Below, one piece after another: positions 1-11,519 of a stretch of 64,000 bases of DNA (positions are counted from its first letter, which is position 1; the number at the start of each line of letters is the position of its first letter). A program made the translations under genes and the position numbers. The notes under the pieces were generated by a model. It made no database searches, was not told the DNA's origin, and saw nothing but the letters and a program-made list of their open reading frames with translations. The stretch is taken from positions 1 through 64,000 of the forward strand of contig CAWZYM010000269.1 of NCBI GenBank assembly GCA_963966185.1. The letters run 5' to 3'. Source of the stretch: Rhabditoides inermis (taxonomy: Eukaryota; Nematoda; Chromadorea; Rhabditida; Rhabditidae).

Positions 1-64
1 TCTCTTTCTCTCTTTCTCTCTTTCTCTCTTTCTCCTCTTTCTCTCTTTCTCTCTTTCTCTCTTT
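1..64. repeat. pyrimidine microsatellite (CTTT/CTCT)n
   Basis: The window opens in a near-pure C/T tract with units close to TTTCTCTC. It is cut by the window edge, so its full length is unknown. Similar CT/GA tracts recur in many introns of this window. Confidence 0.9.
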
Positions 65-102
65 CAAGACAGCCCCTTCAGGCGTGTGAGCGGTACATTC
101 CT

Positions 103-170
103 TCATCTCCGGTCTGGCTGCTGGCCCCTCAAATGTGGCTTGATATAGATGACAGCTGGCAGACGCGCAA
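103..170 (-). pseudogene. possible last exon of another srt-like receptor
   Basis: On the minus strand, after a possible acceptor at 171-173, a short frame reads ARLPAVIYIKPHLRG and stops at 103-105. The VIY followed by a basic residue-rich tail resembles the end of TM7 in the neighbouring srt-like gene (TPGVIYLAMNARIR). No matching upstream exons are visible in the 400 bases before the next gene ends, so this is either a leftover exon or chance. Low confidence. Confidence 0.25.
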
Positions 171-597
171 CTGGATCGAAGGATGAACGACATTCAATAA
201 AATGTTGATGTTGTGAATGAAGTTTTGTTTGAACTACATTTGTAGGCAATACTCAAAACAGTATTCTCAAATTGTCGAGATCGAGAGTGAGTGGCGTAAA
301 AAGACAGAATGATTCGTCTGTTGAAAATCGTTAATAATTTCACTTCATTTCTGGATTTTTGATTTAAAGAATGTTCGAAGACGTATGCATACAAAACACC
401 TTTATCGAGCTCGCTCATGAACATAGCTTTGTTGTTTTGTTTGTGAAAAAAAACACCTATTGAGTAGTTTCACTGTTCACGTTGGGGACTTGTTCCAAAC
501 TTTCCTGAATGGTATCAGCGTGTGCTGTTGTTGCGTCAAGTGGCATGGGCACCAAGTTTTGGAGTGGGATACTCTTCTGCAAGATGAGACGTGAAGC
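171..597. other. intergenic, nothing recognised
   Basis: AT-rich sequence between the possible exon fragment and the srt-like gene. I see no coding exon, RNA gene or clear inverted repeat here. Confidence 0.5.
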
Positions 598-3024
598 TCA
601 ATAAGTTCGAAAACATTTCACCATGTGTGCGGGACCGACGCGAGCGCGCGTCTGTCTCATCTCGAGCAGACGAGGCGTCCGCTGGTAGACGCGACCGAAG
701 ATGAGCTCAGCCACGCGCGAGCGAATACGCGCGTTCATCGCTAGATAGATAACGCCTGGCGTACCTGAACGCGAGAATCAATGAGAAACATTTTTAATTA
801 GTTAAAAACAATCTGAAAACTGACCAACACACTTCAAACCACTAGCACGGACAAAGTCAATCAATACAACACCAGCGCACAAATGCAGTAATTGGTACCG
901 CAGAGTACCGTTCAGCGCGTTTCGTACCGCTTTTTAGCAGTACTCGAAAGTCGTGTTCACCATGTACGAGCTGCCAGCTGACGCTTCCGATGAGAGAGAC
1001 GAGCTGCGTGGGCACGAACTGCATGTACACGTACACGACGCCGGCGACGAAGTGGAACAGGCAGATGAGCGCCGCCTGCAGCAGCGCCTGCAACAAACAG
1101 CGCCCGTCGCCGCCGTCTTCTCTCCGTCCCCGCCGCCCTCTTCCCGTCTTCCTCCTCTCCTTTCCCCCACCGTGTTCTGTCTCCACAGGAATGGCTGTCC
1201 GTGTCGCGTGTACTTCTGGTGCAGGATGGCGATGAATGCGCCGAAGAGTGCCGTATTCGCCAGCACCACCACGCTGTTGTGCGCCGTGTGCCAGTGGTTG
1301 AGGTACTGAAAAAGTGTAAGCAGAGGTTAATCAAGCAGCTACACAGAATCAGAGTTTGCGACGTTGCATAAAGTAATGCATGACCAGTGTGTTGCTTGCG
1401 GAACTCATTTTTGCAGCTCTTCTCGATCGAAGCGAAAATGGTAATGTGATTGGTTTTGCGGTTTCCCCTATTGTCACTATCAGAAGATCCTAGTCCACGA
1501 AATCACACGCTAACACATACTCGTCTCGCTGAAGTTGTGTTGTTGTCATGTACGAAAAAAAAGTTGGATTGTTTGTCATGTTAGTTTTGATCTACATTCG
1601 CATCGTTCTGTGTGGAAATGAAGGGTGTGAAGAAGAATCCGATTCGATCGGCGTTGAACAGCGGGCTGCGAGTGAACGTGACCACCGAAGCGGCATAGCA
1701 AAAGCACGCTATGATGACGATGTAGCCTGAAAAAAAAAAAACACTTTTTGAAGAAGAAAAAAACAGACTTGTTTTCTTACGTTTTCATTTTTTTTTTGTT
1801 TTGTTCGAGAACGTGGCAAATTATAGACTAAAAACCATAGACATGTTTTTACAGAGCACAATCTATGTATACGAGGTAAAAAGAAACCCCAGAGGCCTAT
1901 GTGTCAAAAACAAAACACAAGTAGTGTTCGCAAACAATTATTAGTCAAGCTGGAAATAGTAAACACCACTTCAATGTTAAGAAACAAGCACCGACTCATC
2001 ATGCGATACCGTACTGTTTTGCGTGGTGCATCTTGTCAATGTTTGTAGTCGTGTCAGTCAGCACGCCAATTTGCATACAGCATACCTCGCTTTCCGCGTA
2101 AGTAGTCATCGATGATCGCAGGCTTCACCATCTCACAGAGACGCAGACTAGCAATGCAGATGCACAACAAACAAGAGCCGTTCCACGAAACTGAAAAACA
2201 AAACAATGATGGTCATGACAACACAGTGCTCACACAACGCTGCCATGCCAGTGACGTGGATGAGGTTGGGGTTGGTGCAGTACTCGTCGCCTCGAATGAA
2301 CAGATAGCCGGAGAGACAACAGCCCGCGAACAGTGCGTTGAAATCGATGAGACCCAAGAAGAATATGCACTGAGTGAGATGATGGAAGCGTAGCATAGTA
2401 ATTTTCGTAACTACTTGTTACAATGGCGGATCTAACTCATGTTGTGCACAGGCGTAGCTCACAGAGCAGAAAACATTTTTGTGTTCTTGACGAAACGTGT
2501 TTTCGGTGAAACGATTTTGCAGTCGCAGGGTGCGTTCTGGCTAGTGATGTGAATCACCCAAGAACACTCTATTTTTTATATATATTATGAGTCGGATCTG
2601 CCAATGTGGCATCACTAACACTCTTAAAGTCAGCAATACAATGTATTCACAAATCTAGCCCGCACTCACCTTATAGCACAGATTGTCATACATTTCCTTG
2701 TACTTGTATATCACTATAATGGTTGGCAGATAGAAAATCTACACGTGATTTTAACAAAAAAAATTTAACGACAAAAAACCTGCGCGAGAAAACCATAAAG
2801 GAGGCTTGCGAAGCCGATTCCTATTTGGATAGCCATCATATCATTTTTGATCGAGCTGTCGATCACATGGCCGCTGAAACCAGAAAATTACTTTTAGATT
2901 TAAAGATTAGAATGTAACAGCATCATAATTCTCCTAAAAGCATAGGAAAACTGTCAAATGTCTCGCACCTGCAGTTGTAGTCGGGGAAGTTTGACGCGGA
3001 TCCGTAGACAATGAAGTGGTCCAT
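598..3024 (-). CDS. srt-like serpentine chemoreceptor (7TM GPCR), complete
   Basis: Nine exons join in phase: 3024-2969, 2873-2780, 2738-2670, 2369-2234, 2190-2086, 1726-1596, 1305-1171, 1087-961, 764-598. The product is 339 residues, the normal size for nematode class T receptors. The start at 3024 follows an in-frame stop. Family landmarks are visible: an N-terminus with VYGSASNFPDYNCS, then YLPTIIVIYKYK, NLCYKCIFFLGLID (TM2), a TM3 segment ending YLRGKRG, FNADRIGFFFTPFIS, YLNHWHTAHNS, and TM6-7 ALICLFHFVAGVVYVYMQF followed by TPGVIYLAMNARIR. In C. elegans such receptors are thought to sit in sensory cilia and bind odorants; the ligand cannot be inferred. The family assignment rests on pattern memory, with srx as the nearest alternative. 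No defects are seen. Confidence 0.88.
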
Positions 3025-3474
3025 GACTGCGACACTCTGTTATGCAAGTGTGCGAAGACGAAAGCTGCGCGCCAGTCTGTAATCAAGTGTGTCGCAACCG
3101 TGGGCGTGGCATCTGGCAATTTCGTGGCAACAACTCGGTGCGAACAAGGCGAGCAGGGAATAACGTTTCTTGGAACACGGAGTACCGCTAGCAACAAAGG
3201 ATGTATTCAAACACTGCATCACTTCCTGATGTTCAAGGTGAAGTCGCATACTTTTTCGTCAACGAATTTGAAGTTGCATTCAACGTGAATTGTATTATAA
3301 CTAGTTTTTTTTCCAGCGCAAACACAATTATCTTTAAAAGTACATACTTGCGTGAAAATTAATTTGTCTTGACCTAATTCTACACAAAGCGCATGCATTG
3401 TGGTGAAAAAGCGTGTGGAACCGCTTTTTATCGAATTTTACAATAACTAACACAAACCTGCACCCCTCTAAAAT

Positions 3475-3652
<178 letters not shown>

Positions 3653-4079
3653 ATAAACCGAAATAGTTTTATCAAGCGCAGATTTGAGTTAATATTTGTC
3701 AACGTTTATGCATGCGCTTTTGTTGAGTGGGGTCAAGACAAACTGAATCTTTACGAAAGTACTTGATCTATGTAAAGACAATATATGTGCTCTAGTTGAA
3801 TTTAAAAAAAATCTTCGCATTCTGATTGCAAAGATATGTCATTGATTCTTACGCACAGAATGATGGATGATGCAATTCAACGGTGATTGCGTACTTGGAT
3901 TTTAACGTGATTGCGTATAGTGTAAATGTAAAATACTTTTGATGGTATTATAAGAAACGGTTTGATGAGACGCTTTTCTCCATTTTCGTTCGCTGCGGCG
4001 TAAGTCCATGTTTGTTTGCGTCTGCGCTTTCCGTCAACGACGTGCTCTTTTGCGCGCTCTCTCTCTCGCGCGCGAATGC

Positions 4080-4220
4080 CTTCGGAACACTTGCCTTTCG
4101 AATCTCCCTCAGAACACTCCCGAATTGTCTTCGGATTACTTTCGAGAAACCCCAAACACTTCGGAATGCCTTGCTATCCCTTCGAAATACTCCCGAATGA
4201 CTTACGAAGAGACTGACCAC
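4080..4220. repeat. partial copy of the GGTCAGTCTCTTC MITE family
   Basis: The right end reads GAAGAGACTGACCAC, the same terminus as copies at 38735, 53081, 54647 and 61508. The interior has the shared ACTCCCGAAT and CTTCGGAAT words. A matching left terminus is not visible, so this copy appears truncated or diverged. Confidence 0.5.
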
Positions 4221-4962
4221 ACCTTCACTCGCCGGGAGAGAGCTAGCAGCCAGAGTGACTGGAAACGACACCCACCGACCCACACGCTGGCCTGCCAACT
4301 CATGGGTGCGCGAAATCGCTCATAACTTTTCACGGAGAAAAGATACAGAGATGCCGTCAATTAGTGATCTGCCCTATGGAACCGTGCAAATCTAACTAAC
4401 ATAAGTTGGAAGACTTCACATTGTTGCTAACATGTCCTTTGGATATCGCTTCTTGAAAAACCGAGCGCGACCCTTACTCTTAGCCAAAAAAGAGGGCGCT
4501 ACGCGCTCTCTCTAACTTTAAATTATACAGACTGAAAATACAAAAAAAATCATGAAGATCAGGGAGTAATCTATTGTCAATTTACACGTTTTTTCAAAGC
4601 GTGCCACCAGCCGCCTCTTCATAGCTCAATGTGCTCGAGACTTTTTCGGCTTTTCTTTTCCTGCTCTCTCGGCTAGGAAGAAAACAACGCTCTGCCTGAA
4701 AGTTCAAAGAGAAAGAAACTTTCTCAGAAAACTTACTTACTCCGCTTTATCATTTTGTTGTGCAAACACATACCGTTGGGTCCAAAAGGGACTTTTTCCC
4801 GTGTACTTGGTAGCGTGACATAGAAAACTAAAAAAATAAAGTTGTCTTTAAATCTTTTTTTTTCAGTAGCGAGTGTGTTTTTGCGGCAGAAATTAGTCCA
4901 CTATGCCTTCTTCTGTCTACGTCTTCCTCAAGCGTGTGGATTTCGTTGATGAGCCTGCCGAA

Positions 4963-5290
4963 ATAGGCTCGCACTTATTAAATCAGAATTTTTCGTTGAA
5001 AACTTTATCGTAGACTTTGAACATATTGTACATACCTAACGAAACGTACTGCAGATTTGTTTTTGCCAATCATTTCTCTACTTCACTGATCTCACTTAAC
5101 CTCGTCTCACATCACCTCGTAGTGCTAGCGCTCTCGTCTAGAAAACAACAGTCCGCGGGTTCGATCTTGGTTACCCACGAAATTTTTTTTGTCGATTCGC
5201 AAATCTCATCCAAAGGCCTCCCCGATCGTTGTCTGGTCACTTGGGTATCTCTCGTGAAAAGAGTAAAACCTATTTGCGGGCCCACTATAG
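4963..5290 (+). repeat. tRNA-derived SINE family 1, copy a
   Basis: Starts ATAGGCTCGCACTTATT and ends near GCGGGCCCACTATAG. The middle has a pol III-type promoter: a box-A-like GTAGTGCTAGCGCTCTCG and a box B GGGTTCGATCTTGG. Two further copies at 10163 and 24103 share this order, which identifies a dispersed family rather than a lone tRNA pseudogene. No functional cloverleaf is seen. Confidence 0.75.
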
Positions 5291-5777
5291 ACGAAGCGCT
5301 TCACGGACCACACCAGCTCCTTCGTCGACCAGTGTTTCTGGAATGTTTCATGCAAGCGCTTTATTTTGGAATTTGATCAAGACAAACTGAATGGTTTCAA
5401 CTTTACTTTCTCTTCCATGTAGTTGCACGTATGTACCTTTTCATGCCAATACATAGCAAAATAGCATTGTAGTTTCGTGAGCTTCTGCATTTAATCGAAG
5501 GTCGTCAAGATCATTCGTTTCAACTGATCGTATGGCGAAAAAACAGTTTATTCATGAGACGATAGCAAATAGTACACAAAGTCGATAGTTGGCAATACAA
5601 CTCAGTTCAACGTATTAGTAGCGTTTTTCGGTATAACGGTCTTTCTGAGAGGTATTGTTCTGCGTTCTTCAGTTGTAGAGCAGTGAATTTGCCTGAGACG
5701 TGTTTTAAAAGAATCATGAAAAGAAGCAAGTTGGAAAAAAGAAAAGAAAATAGAAGAAAACAAATGGGGAAGCACAG

Positions 5778-5944
5778 ACACGGCGTTGCCGCGCCCGCGC
5801 GTCTCTCGCGCGGTTTAGAGGCATTTGCCTCTCTGGAGCAGCTTGGGCGCGGCTCTCGCGCGTCTCTCACACGGGGCGGCTGAGAGGCGCGCCAGAGCCG
5901 CACAAAATCGGCGTGTAAGGCGCGCGGGCGCGGCAACGCCGTGT
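5778..5944. mobile_element. GC-rich MITE with perfect terminal inverted repeats
   Basis: Left end ACGGCGTTGCCGCGCCCGCG is mirrored by CGCGGGCGCGGCAACGCCGT at the right. The element is about 167 bp and starts only 13 bases beyond the stop codon of the srx-like gene. It has no coding capacity, so it would need a transposase in trans. Confidence 0.85.
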
Positions 5945-5956
5945 CACTGACGGTTC

Positions 5957-8171
5957 TCACTTTGCCTTGTATCCGAACAAGCCGATAACCTCTCGCTTCA
6001 GCGAGTTGTTGATCACCACCATCAAAACACTGAAAAAGTGTGTACGCCAGAAAAGTAGTGATTCATACCTGACGGCAAAAGAACATAAAAAAGGAAAGCA
6101 CGGAAGCAATAAAAAAAAGTTCAACTCTTACCTCTGAGCGGCTTGACATAGGATCCACACGTATGTGGTTAGGAAAAAACTAGCGAGTCGGCTGTCGAAG
6201 AGATCCGATGCGTTGAAAGAAATTTGGATGATACTCAACAGTCCAGTGGAACAGACTGTCTGCAAGAAAAGTTTTTGCAAGAAAAGTTTTCGCTTACAGC
6301 TCACCAGTATGAAAAACCGCATTTCTGTGTTGCGTCGTTCAACACTAATAAACGTTTCCTGAATCAAGCCTACTTTTTATTTTCTGCACTTGGTTTCTGT
6401 TCTTTTCGAGTGCAATTTTTTGACAGAATTAGTTTGTGCTATTTGTTTTGTTAAAGGCACAGGGGCGCTTAGTTTTTGACAATGTTTCATTACTTGACCC
6501 ATGGAAACACGAAACAATCAAAGAAAACGCGAAAGAACGGCGTTTCCGCGTTACTTACACGCTTACCAGCATGTGCACGTGCGAAGCTTGGTAAGGCGAA
6601 TTCGAACTTCGCGCCAAAATGCTCATCGAAAAGTTGAGCTCTGTGCGCATCTCGTCGATATGAGTTCGACAGCACATGTGGTGTAGTGGTAACGCTCACG
6701 GTTCACGGACCATGCTATGTCGGTTCGAAACCCGCTACGTGCAATCAGTTTGAAGTTCTCGAGAGTGAATTTCGATGAACCTTGGTAATTCTAAACGCCC
6801 CTGTGCCTTTAATGCTACATGTCACTTTGGATTCACGTGTTGTTAATAATAAAAAAAAACAAGTAAGAACCGCAGTCGTTTCCATGAAACCTGCCGATGT
6901 TCGTTCCGACTCACAGACTTGTGCAACAATTTGTACAGCGTTATCAGGTCCATTCCAATCAATAAAGTCAGCAAAGCCACGATGAAACCGAAATCGATGC
7001 AATACCTTCAATAAAAACATGTTCAGTACATTGCTTTACAATATTCATTACCCACCTGAACACATGTCCGCATTTTTCGAGATCGAACTCAAAAGATAAT
7101 TGCTCACGTGAGAAAATGAAATGACAACCATCTGAAAAGTAGCTCTTTTTTCACGAAAACACGAACCGATATTTTTTCGGCATTGTTTTTCTTCTGAATA
7201 CAGAAGAATACCGTTTTTCCTGGATACCGCTTTTCAGAAAATATTTACTCTTTCCTGTTCAAGTATCATCTTTTTCTACCAGTCTTTTGCGCAAAACGCG
7301 CATAAGAAATTGCGAGGCGAAAAAAACGCAGAATTTAGAAAATGTTTAAAATAGGAAAAGTTAAAAAAAAAGTTAGTTGCGGTCTGCTGATTGTTTCTGA
7401 TCTTGGCGGGCACCTATGTAGATTTCTCGTTCTTCATGTATTTGAATGACCGTTTCATAACGCATGAATGATCAAATTTATTTTTAAAGTAGGCACATCA
7501 GTGTTGAATGAAAACACACTTCGTAACGTCACCGAACACAACAGAAACGCCAATACAACAGTCGCAGTCATCATGTAGTAGCAGTTGCGAGTGCAGTAAA
7601 TGACTGAATTCGCATGTTATGACGTCATAAGCAGTTAAACGTACTATTGTAGTGAGTGGGTCTCATCACGGCCGTGAATCTATTCAAAGTCAAGAGATGG
7701 GAAAGAAATTGTGAAGAATATTGCAGTGAAAGAGCGAGGTATCCGAAAAACACATTCCAATTGTGGAAACTTGAGAAAGATAAGTCACTGGAAAGCGTGA
7801 TCGTGAATGTGTGTAATTTTTAAATATGATAAGTGTGATGTAAACGATCAATACATGTGTACTACTTCAAAAAAGTACGGTAACCCACGCGGCAGTGTTG
7901 ACAGAAACCCATCCGGCAAATATGAGAAGTAGAGACCCTTCGGCTATCAAATGCGCCTTCGCCAGGATGCCGAATGCGTTGCGAAAAACAGTCGCGCGAC
8001 TGATCGCTGCTATAACACAACCCGTGAAAACTGCCGACGATAGAGAAGTCTGAAAAGAATCCTTTAGTATTTAGAAAAGCGCCATGCACTTACTACAAAG
8101 ACTAACGCTCCCGATACTATGTCCCGAACGTCCGAGCTGATCGTGATTATGTTATCGTTAGAAGATGCCAT
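5957..8171 (-). CDS. srx-like serpentine chemoreceptor (7TM GPCR)
   Basis: Eight exons are read: 8171-8094, 8049-7885, 7787-7645, 7603-7520, 7131-7056, 7005-6915, 6259-6132, 6029-5957. Segments match the class X pattern: FRNAFGILAKAHLI then LIFAGWVS (TM2), LNRFTAVMRPTHYN (end of TM3), YCTRNCYYMMTATVV (TM4), GCHFIFSREQLSFEF, LLIGMDLITLYKL (TM5), FFLTTYVWILCQ and VLMVVINNSLKREV (TM7 and tail). The ATG at 8171 lies directly after a T-rich TTTCAG, a plausible splice or trans-splice acceptor. All junctions are in phase except exon 2 to exon 3, where none of the donors I can see gives the needed phase. That may be a misread splice or a real lesion. A TIR element sits in the intron at 6451-6813. Confidence 0.72.
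6451..6813. mobile_element. TIR element with internal tRNA-like promoter, copy a (TTAA-flanked)
   Basis: Left end TTAAAGGCACAGGGGCG is mirrored by CGCCCCTGTGCCTTTAA at the right. Inside lie GTGTAGTGGTAACGCTCACG (box-A-like) and CGGTTCGAAACCC (box B). It therefore combines transposon-style ends with a pol III promoter. It lies in an intron of the srx-like gene. Relatives are at 8536, 10949 and 16600. Confidence 0.75.
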
Positions 8172-8535
8172 TCTGAAAAAAAAAACGTTTAAAAACATAC
8201 AGATGCAGTGGTAAAAACGAAAAACCGCGAGCGAAAATGTTATCCAATAAAAACAACATTATTTAATTGTTACTTTCTTTCTTCTTTACTTTCTATTTCA
8301 TTACTTTCAAGTTCAGGCGCTGAGAGAACTGCTATGTGGAACAATCAAGAACAAACTTGAAAAACGTTTCTAACATAAAAGTATTCAAAATGAACAAGAG
8401 TAGTCACCATGTTTTCGATTAACAGTTTTAAAGACAGACATGGTCGCTGAAGAATGAGTGATGATCTGTGTATGTGTATGATAAAAGTGCATATGTACGG
8501 TTGAGTTCAGTTAACAAAAGTCGCGGCTCATTTTC

Positions 8536-8895
8536 AGTGGCGACTCATTTCTGCCACAACTCTGCAAGAACAAGACTTTTGGCGTGAGCGGGAGTTGCAC
8601 CCGCGAGCTCGATGCCACAACGCAGCACACATGCATTGAACTAAAAAGCAAGTGAAAGAGAATCGTTTGTTCGCGCGTACGTATCCGACTCTAATTTTTG
8701 CAGAGTTGAAGCGTTGGGCGATAAGTCATTCGTGTTGAGACCAATTTTGAATTCAAAAAATCTTCTGCATCTCAGGCAGTTGCAGATTTGAAAATAACGC
8801 AGAATCGTCGTTATTTTGCCCTTAATGCAAATGTGTTAAAACGATGGTTGAAAAACTTCCCGAAACGGAAATAAGTCGCCACTGTTCCTTCTGAT
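8536..8895. mobile_element. TIR element with internal tRNA-like promoter, copy b
   Basis: Ends CAGTGGCGACTCATTTC and GAAATAAGTCGCCACTG are inverted repeats. Next to the left end, CTGCCACAACTC is the reverse complement of the motif beside the right end of the 10949-11310 copy, so it is the same family in the opposite orientation. The internal TTGCACCCGCGAGCTCGATG region is its degraded pol III part. Confidence 0.65.
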
Positions 8896-9420
8896 TGTAC
8901 TTGTCAGTTTCATTTCTACTTTCCGTGAATTAAAAACGATTTTTTCAAAACTTTACTTCTATAAACACTCTCTAATGAAAACTAGAAAAAAACGTCATTG
9001 CTCTTCGGAAACTTGAGTTTTACACAAAACGTTTCACAAAATAGGTCTCAATAATCTGAATGAAAGTATGCGATTGGTTTTGTTTTCGTTTTTCTACTGT
9101 TTTGTACAGGTGTTTCACGTTCTGGATCTACTTGTTGAAATTGGAAAAAAGCGATATGGTTGGTTGTGTTGATTTTGGAAAACAGTTGAACATATGAAAA
9201 AAATTGACGATAAACTAACAACAAACAGTCACAAAACAGTCGCTGGCAGATTACTGTGAACCAACTACAAGTCTGTGTGCGTGCAACTCAACACTTTGCG
9301 TATAAACGGCTTACAGTATTCAGATTAATCGTCAACAATATATACATACTCATTCTGCAGAATTTCTCTGTTTTCACTCAAGCATGATTTAACGAGTATA
9401 ATTTGAAAAAAAAAAACATC

Positions 9421-9484
9421 GGCGCTATCATCGGACATCAACATCGGCGCTATCATCGGACATCATGTTCGTTATCATCGGACA
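9421..9484. repeat. short tandem repeat, unit about 24 bp
   Basis: The words CGGCGCTATCATCGGACATC repeat about two and a half times, the last copy degenerate. No function is implied. Confidence 0.8.
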
Positions 9485-10162
9485 AGTTTTTTTTTCAGCA
9501 AGCCACAGAAAAACTAACATAAGGAAACTGAGTAAGGAAACTGTAAGGAAATTCTTCACTATTTAAAAAAAAAATCAGCAGGTACATATAGTCGCCGCCT
9601 GGTGGATAGTTTCTGTTATTGCCAGCCGGGGTCAGTTGGCGAAACTCAGTTTCGAGCGAGAGAGGCCAGACAGCGCGGGCAAATGGTCGAGTGTCGCGCG
9701 GCCTCTTTGATTTGCGTGCCGGCTTCTTTGATCAATATTATCGTTTGAAAGCGCGCGCTTGGGTCTCCTCACGACTAGAAGGTAGATCGAATGCGACTCG
9801 AGGGTAGATCGATTTTCTACCGTAATCTGGCGAACTATCTCCCAGAATAATATTATAGTGTCTCAATATCGATAAATAAAAGTGACGGTACTGTACATCA
9901 GCCTCTTCAGAAAACTCTGTTCACTGTTAAACTGTGTGTTCGGCAACAATTAGAAGTCACACAAAAACAGTGAATGACAAGCCTGTACATTCTTGGAACG
10001 CCAGATGTTAATGATTTGCATAATGGGGTATAGGGAAATCCCCCGGATCAAGAAACAACATCCATTTTGTTGCATGTTCGCTAGACATCATTCCATTGCA
10101 TGAAGTCGTGTTGTTGGCGCACAGAACAGAACATCATTTAACCGCGCGGATCGGGCGCTATC

Positions 10163-10449
10163 ATAGGCTCGCACTTATTTGTTGAAAATAATATAGTGAA
10201 TTTTGTACATAAACTGAACAAAAAGCGCAGCATCTCTGTTTTTGCCGTTCATATCTCTACTCAACTGATGTGCTACCATGACCACGTGGCGCAGTGGTGG
10301 CGCTTTCTTGCTTCCACTTAGCAAGCAACTGTTCGCCGGTTTGATCTTGGGTAACCACGCAAAAAAAAATTGTTAAATTGAAAATCATTGTCTAAATATT
10401 AAAATGTCTCTCGTGAAAAGAGTGGCACTAATTTGCGGGCCCACCATAG
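10163..10449 (+). repeat. tRNA-derived SINE family 1, copy b
   Basis: Same architecture as 4963-5290: ATAGGCTCGCACTTATT start, a box-A-like GTGGCGCAGTGGTGGCGCTT, a box-B-like GGTTTGATCTTGGGTAACC, and the end GCGGGCCCACCATAGG. Confidence 0.72.
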
Positions 10450-10639
10450 GCAATCTGGTTTAATTGTTATTGAAGTTTGAATGAAACAGTTATCCATCTT
10501 GTGAAAAATGTTGTGAGACGCGTTTGCAACTTGTCATAAACTTCACATGTTTTAACAGCTACTGTTCTTGGAGCGTGTGATATGTTAGTGAAAATCCAAA
10601 ACCCTTTTTGTTTCAAAACTGAGCTAGAAGGCTTAACTT

Positions 10640-10951
10640 TAAAGGGAGTGTACCCTCTGATTTTCGAAGTTGAGTTAGCATCAGGATGTGAAAATATGTC
10701 ATATATAGAGTACTTTCTCATAGAAAAGTTATGTTAAAGTCGCTTTGAAGTTTGTGTAATTTGCTCGAATACGCTCTTTCAAGAGAAAAGTGTGCAGAAA
10801 TGTGCACAGACGTGCACGGTCGATGATGGTTTATCCAACTTCCCGCCATTTCTGGCATATGGTCCATTTGACAAAAGTGAATCATTTTTGATATATTTTC
10901 ACATTCCGGTGCTAACTCAATTTCGAAAACCAGAGGGTAAACTCTTTTTAA
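10640..10951. mobile_element. foldback MITE, AGTGTACCCTCTGA family, copy a
   Basis: Long inverted repeats of about 60 bp: the left arm starts TTTAAAGGGAGTGTACCCTC and the right arm ends GAGGGTAAACTCTTTTTAAAG. It is non-coding. Its right end shares the TTTAAAGG bases with the left end of the adjoining element at 10949. A second copy is at 35975-36546. Confidence 0.8.
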
Positions 10952-11310
10952 AGGAACAGTGGCGACTTATTTTAGACTCGGAGTATTATTAAAAAAATAT
11001 ATGAACCTAACACACTTGCAATTTTCGCGAAAGAACGACGATTCTGCGTTACTTTCGAATCTGTCACTGTAACGGATGCAGACGAAAATTTGAATTACCC
11101 TCCAACGCTTCAATACTGCACGTTCGCGTCGGAGACATAAGCGGAAATGAACGACGCCCTCTCACTTGCTTCATGGCTCAGTGCATGTGCGCTGCGTTGT
11201 GGCTCCCGAGCATCGCGGGTTCGATACCGGTTACTGCAAGTGTTTTGCTCGTGTGAAATCGAGGAGTTGTGGCAGGTTGTGGCAGAAATAAGTCGCCACT
11301 GTACCTTTAA
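10949..11310. mobile_element. TIR element with internal tRNA-like promoter, copy c
   Basis: Left end TTTAAAGGAACAGTGGCGAC mirrors GTCGCCACTGTACCTTTAAA. Internally ATGGCTCAGTGCATGTGCG and CGGGTTCGATACCGG look like pol III boxes A and B. Near the right end is the family tag GTGGCAGGTTGTGGCAGAAA. Confidence 0.78.
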
Positions 11311-11519
11311 ACAAAAAATGTTTTATAACAGAAGTGGGAACGTTTTTATAACCGGTTTCGATTAGTACCGTGATACATATGTACACACAGTTACAAAAAA
11401 TCAATTATGGAGAATGGGAGAAAGGAGACCTTGCCCTTGTGTAAAGATGATAAATGATGGAAAGTAGTTTCTGACTGATACACGTCAGTTTGTCTCGGTT
11501 GAGAGTTGAGAAAGAAAAC

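Larger units (their letters stand above)
3653..5956. other. intergenic region with repeats only
   Basis: No coding exon recognised. It holds a half-preserved MITE end (to 4220), a tRNA-derived SINE (4963-5290) and a GC-rich MITE (5778-5944), each listed separately. The remainder is AT-rich and unstructured by eye. Confidence 0.6.
8172..11500. other. 3.3 kb without recognised genes; several repeats
   Basis: Contains two TIR/tRNA-like elements (8536-8895, 10949-11310), a short tandem repeat (9421-9484), a second SINE-1 copy (10163-10449) and a foldback element (10640-10951). Between them the sequence is AT-rich, and I see no exon on either strand. Confidence 0.55.

Noticed and set aside
2723..2917. 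Plus-strand frame of 64 codons inside the srt-like gene
   Set aside because: It lies antisense to a receptor exon (2780-2873) that fits the family and the splice phases, so it is a shadow.
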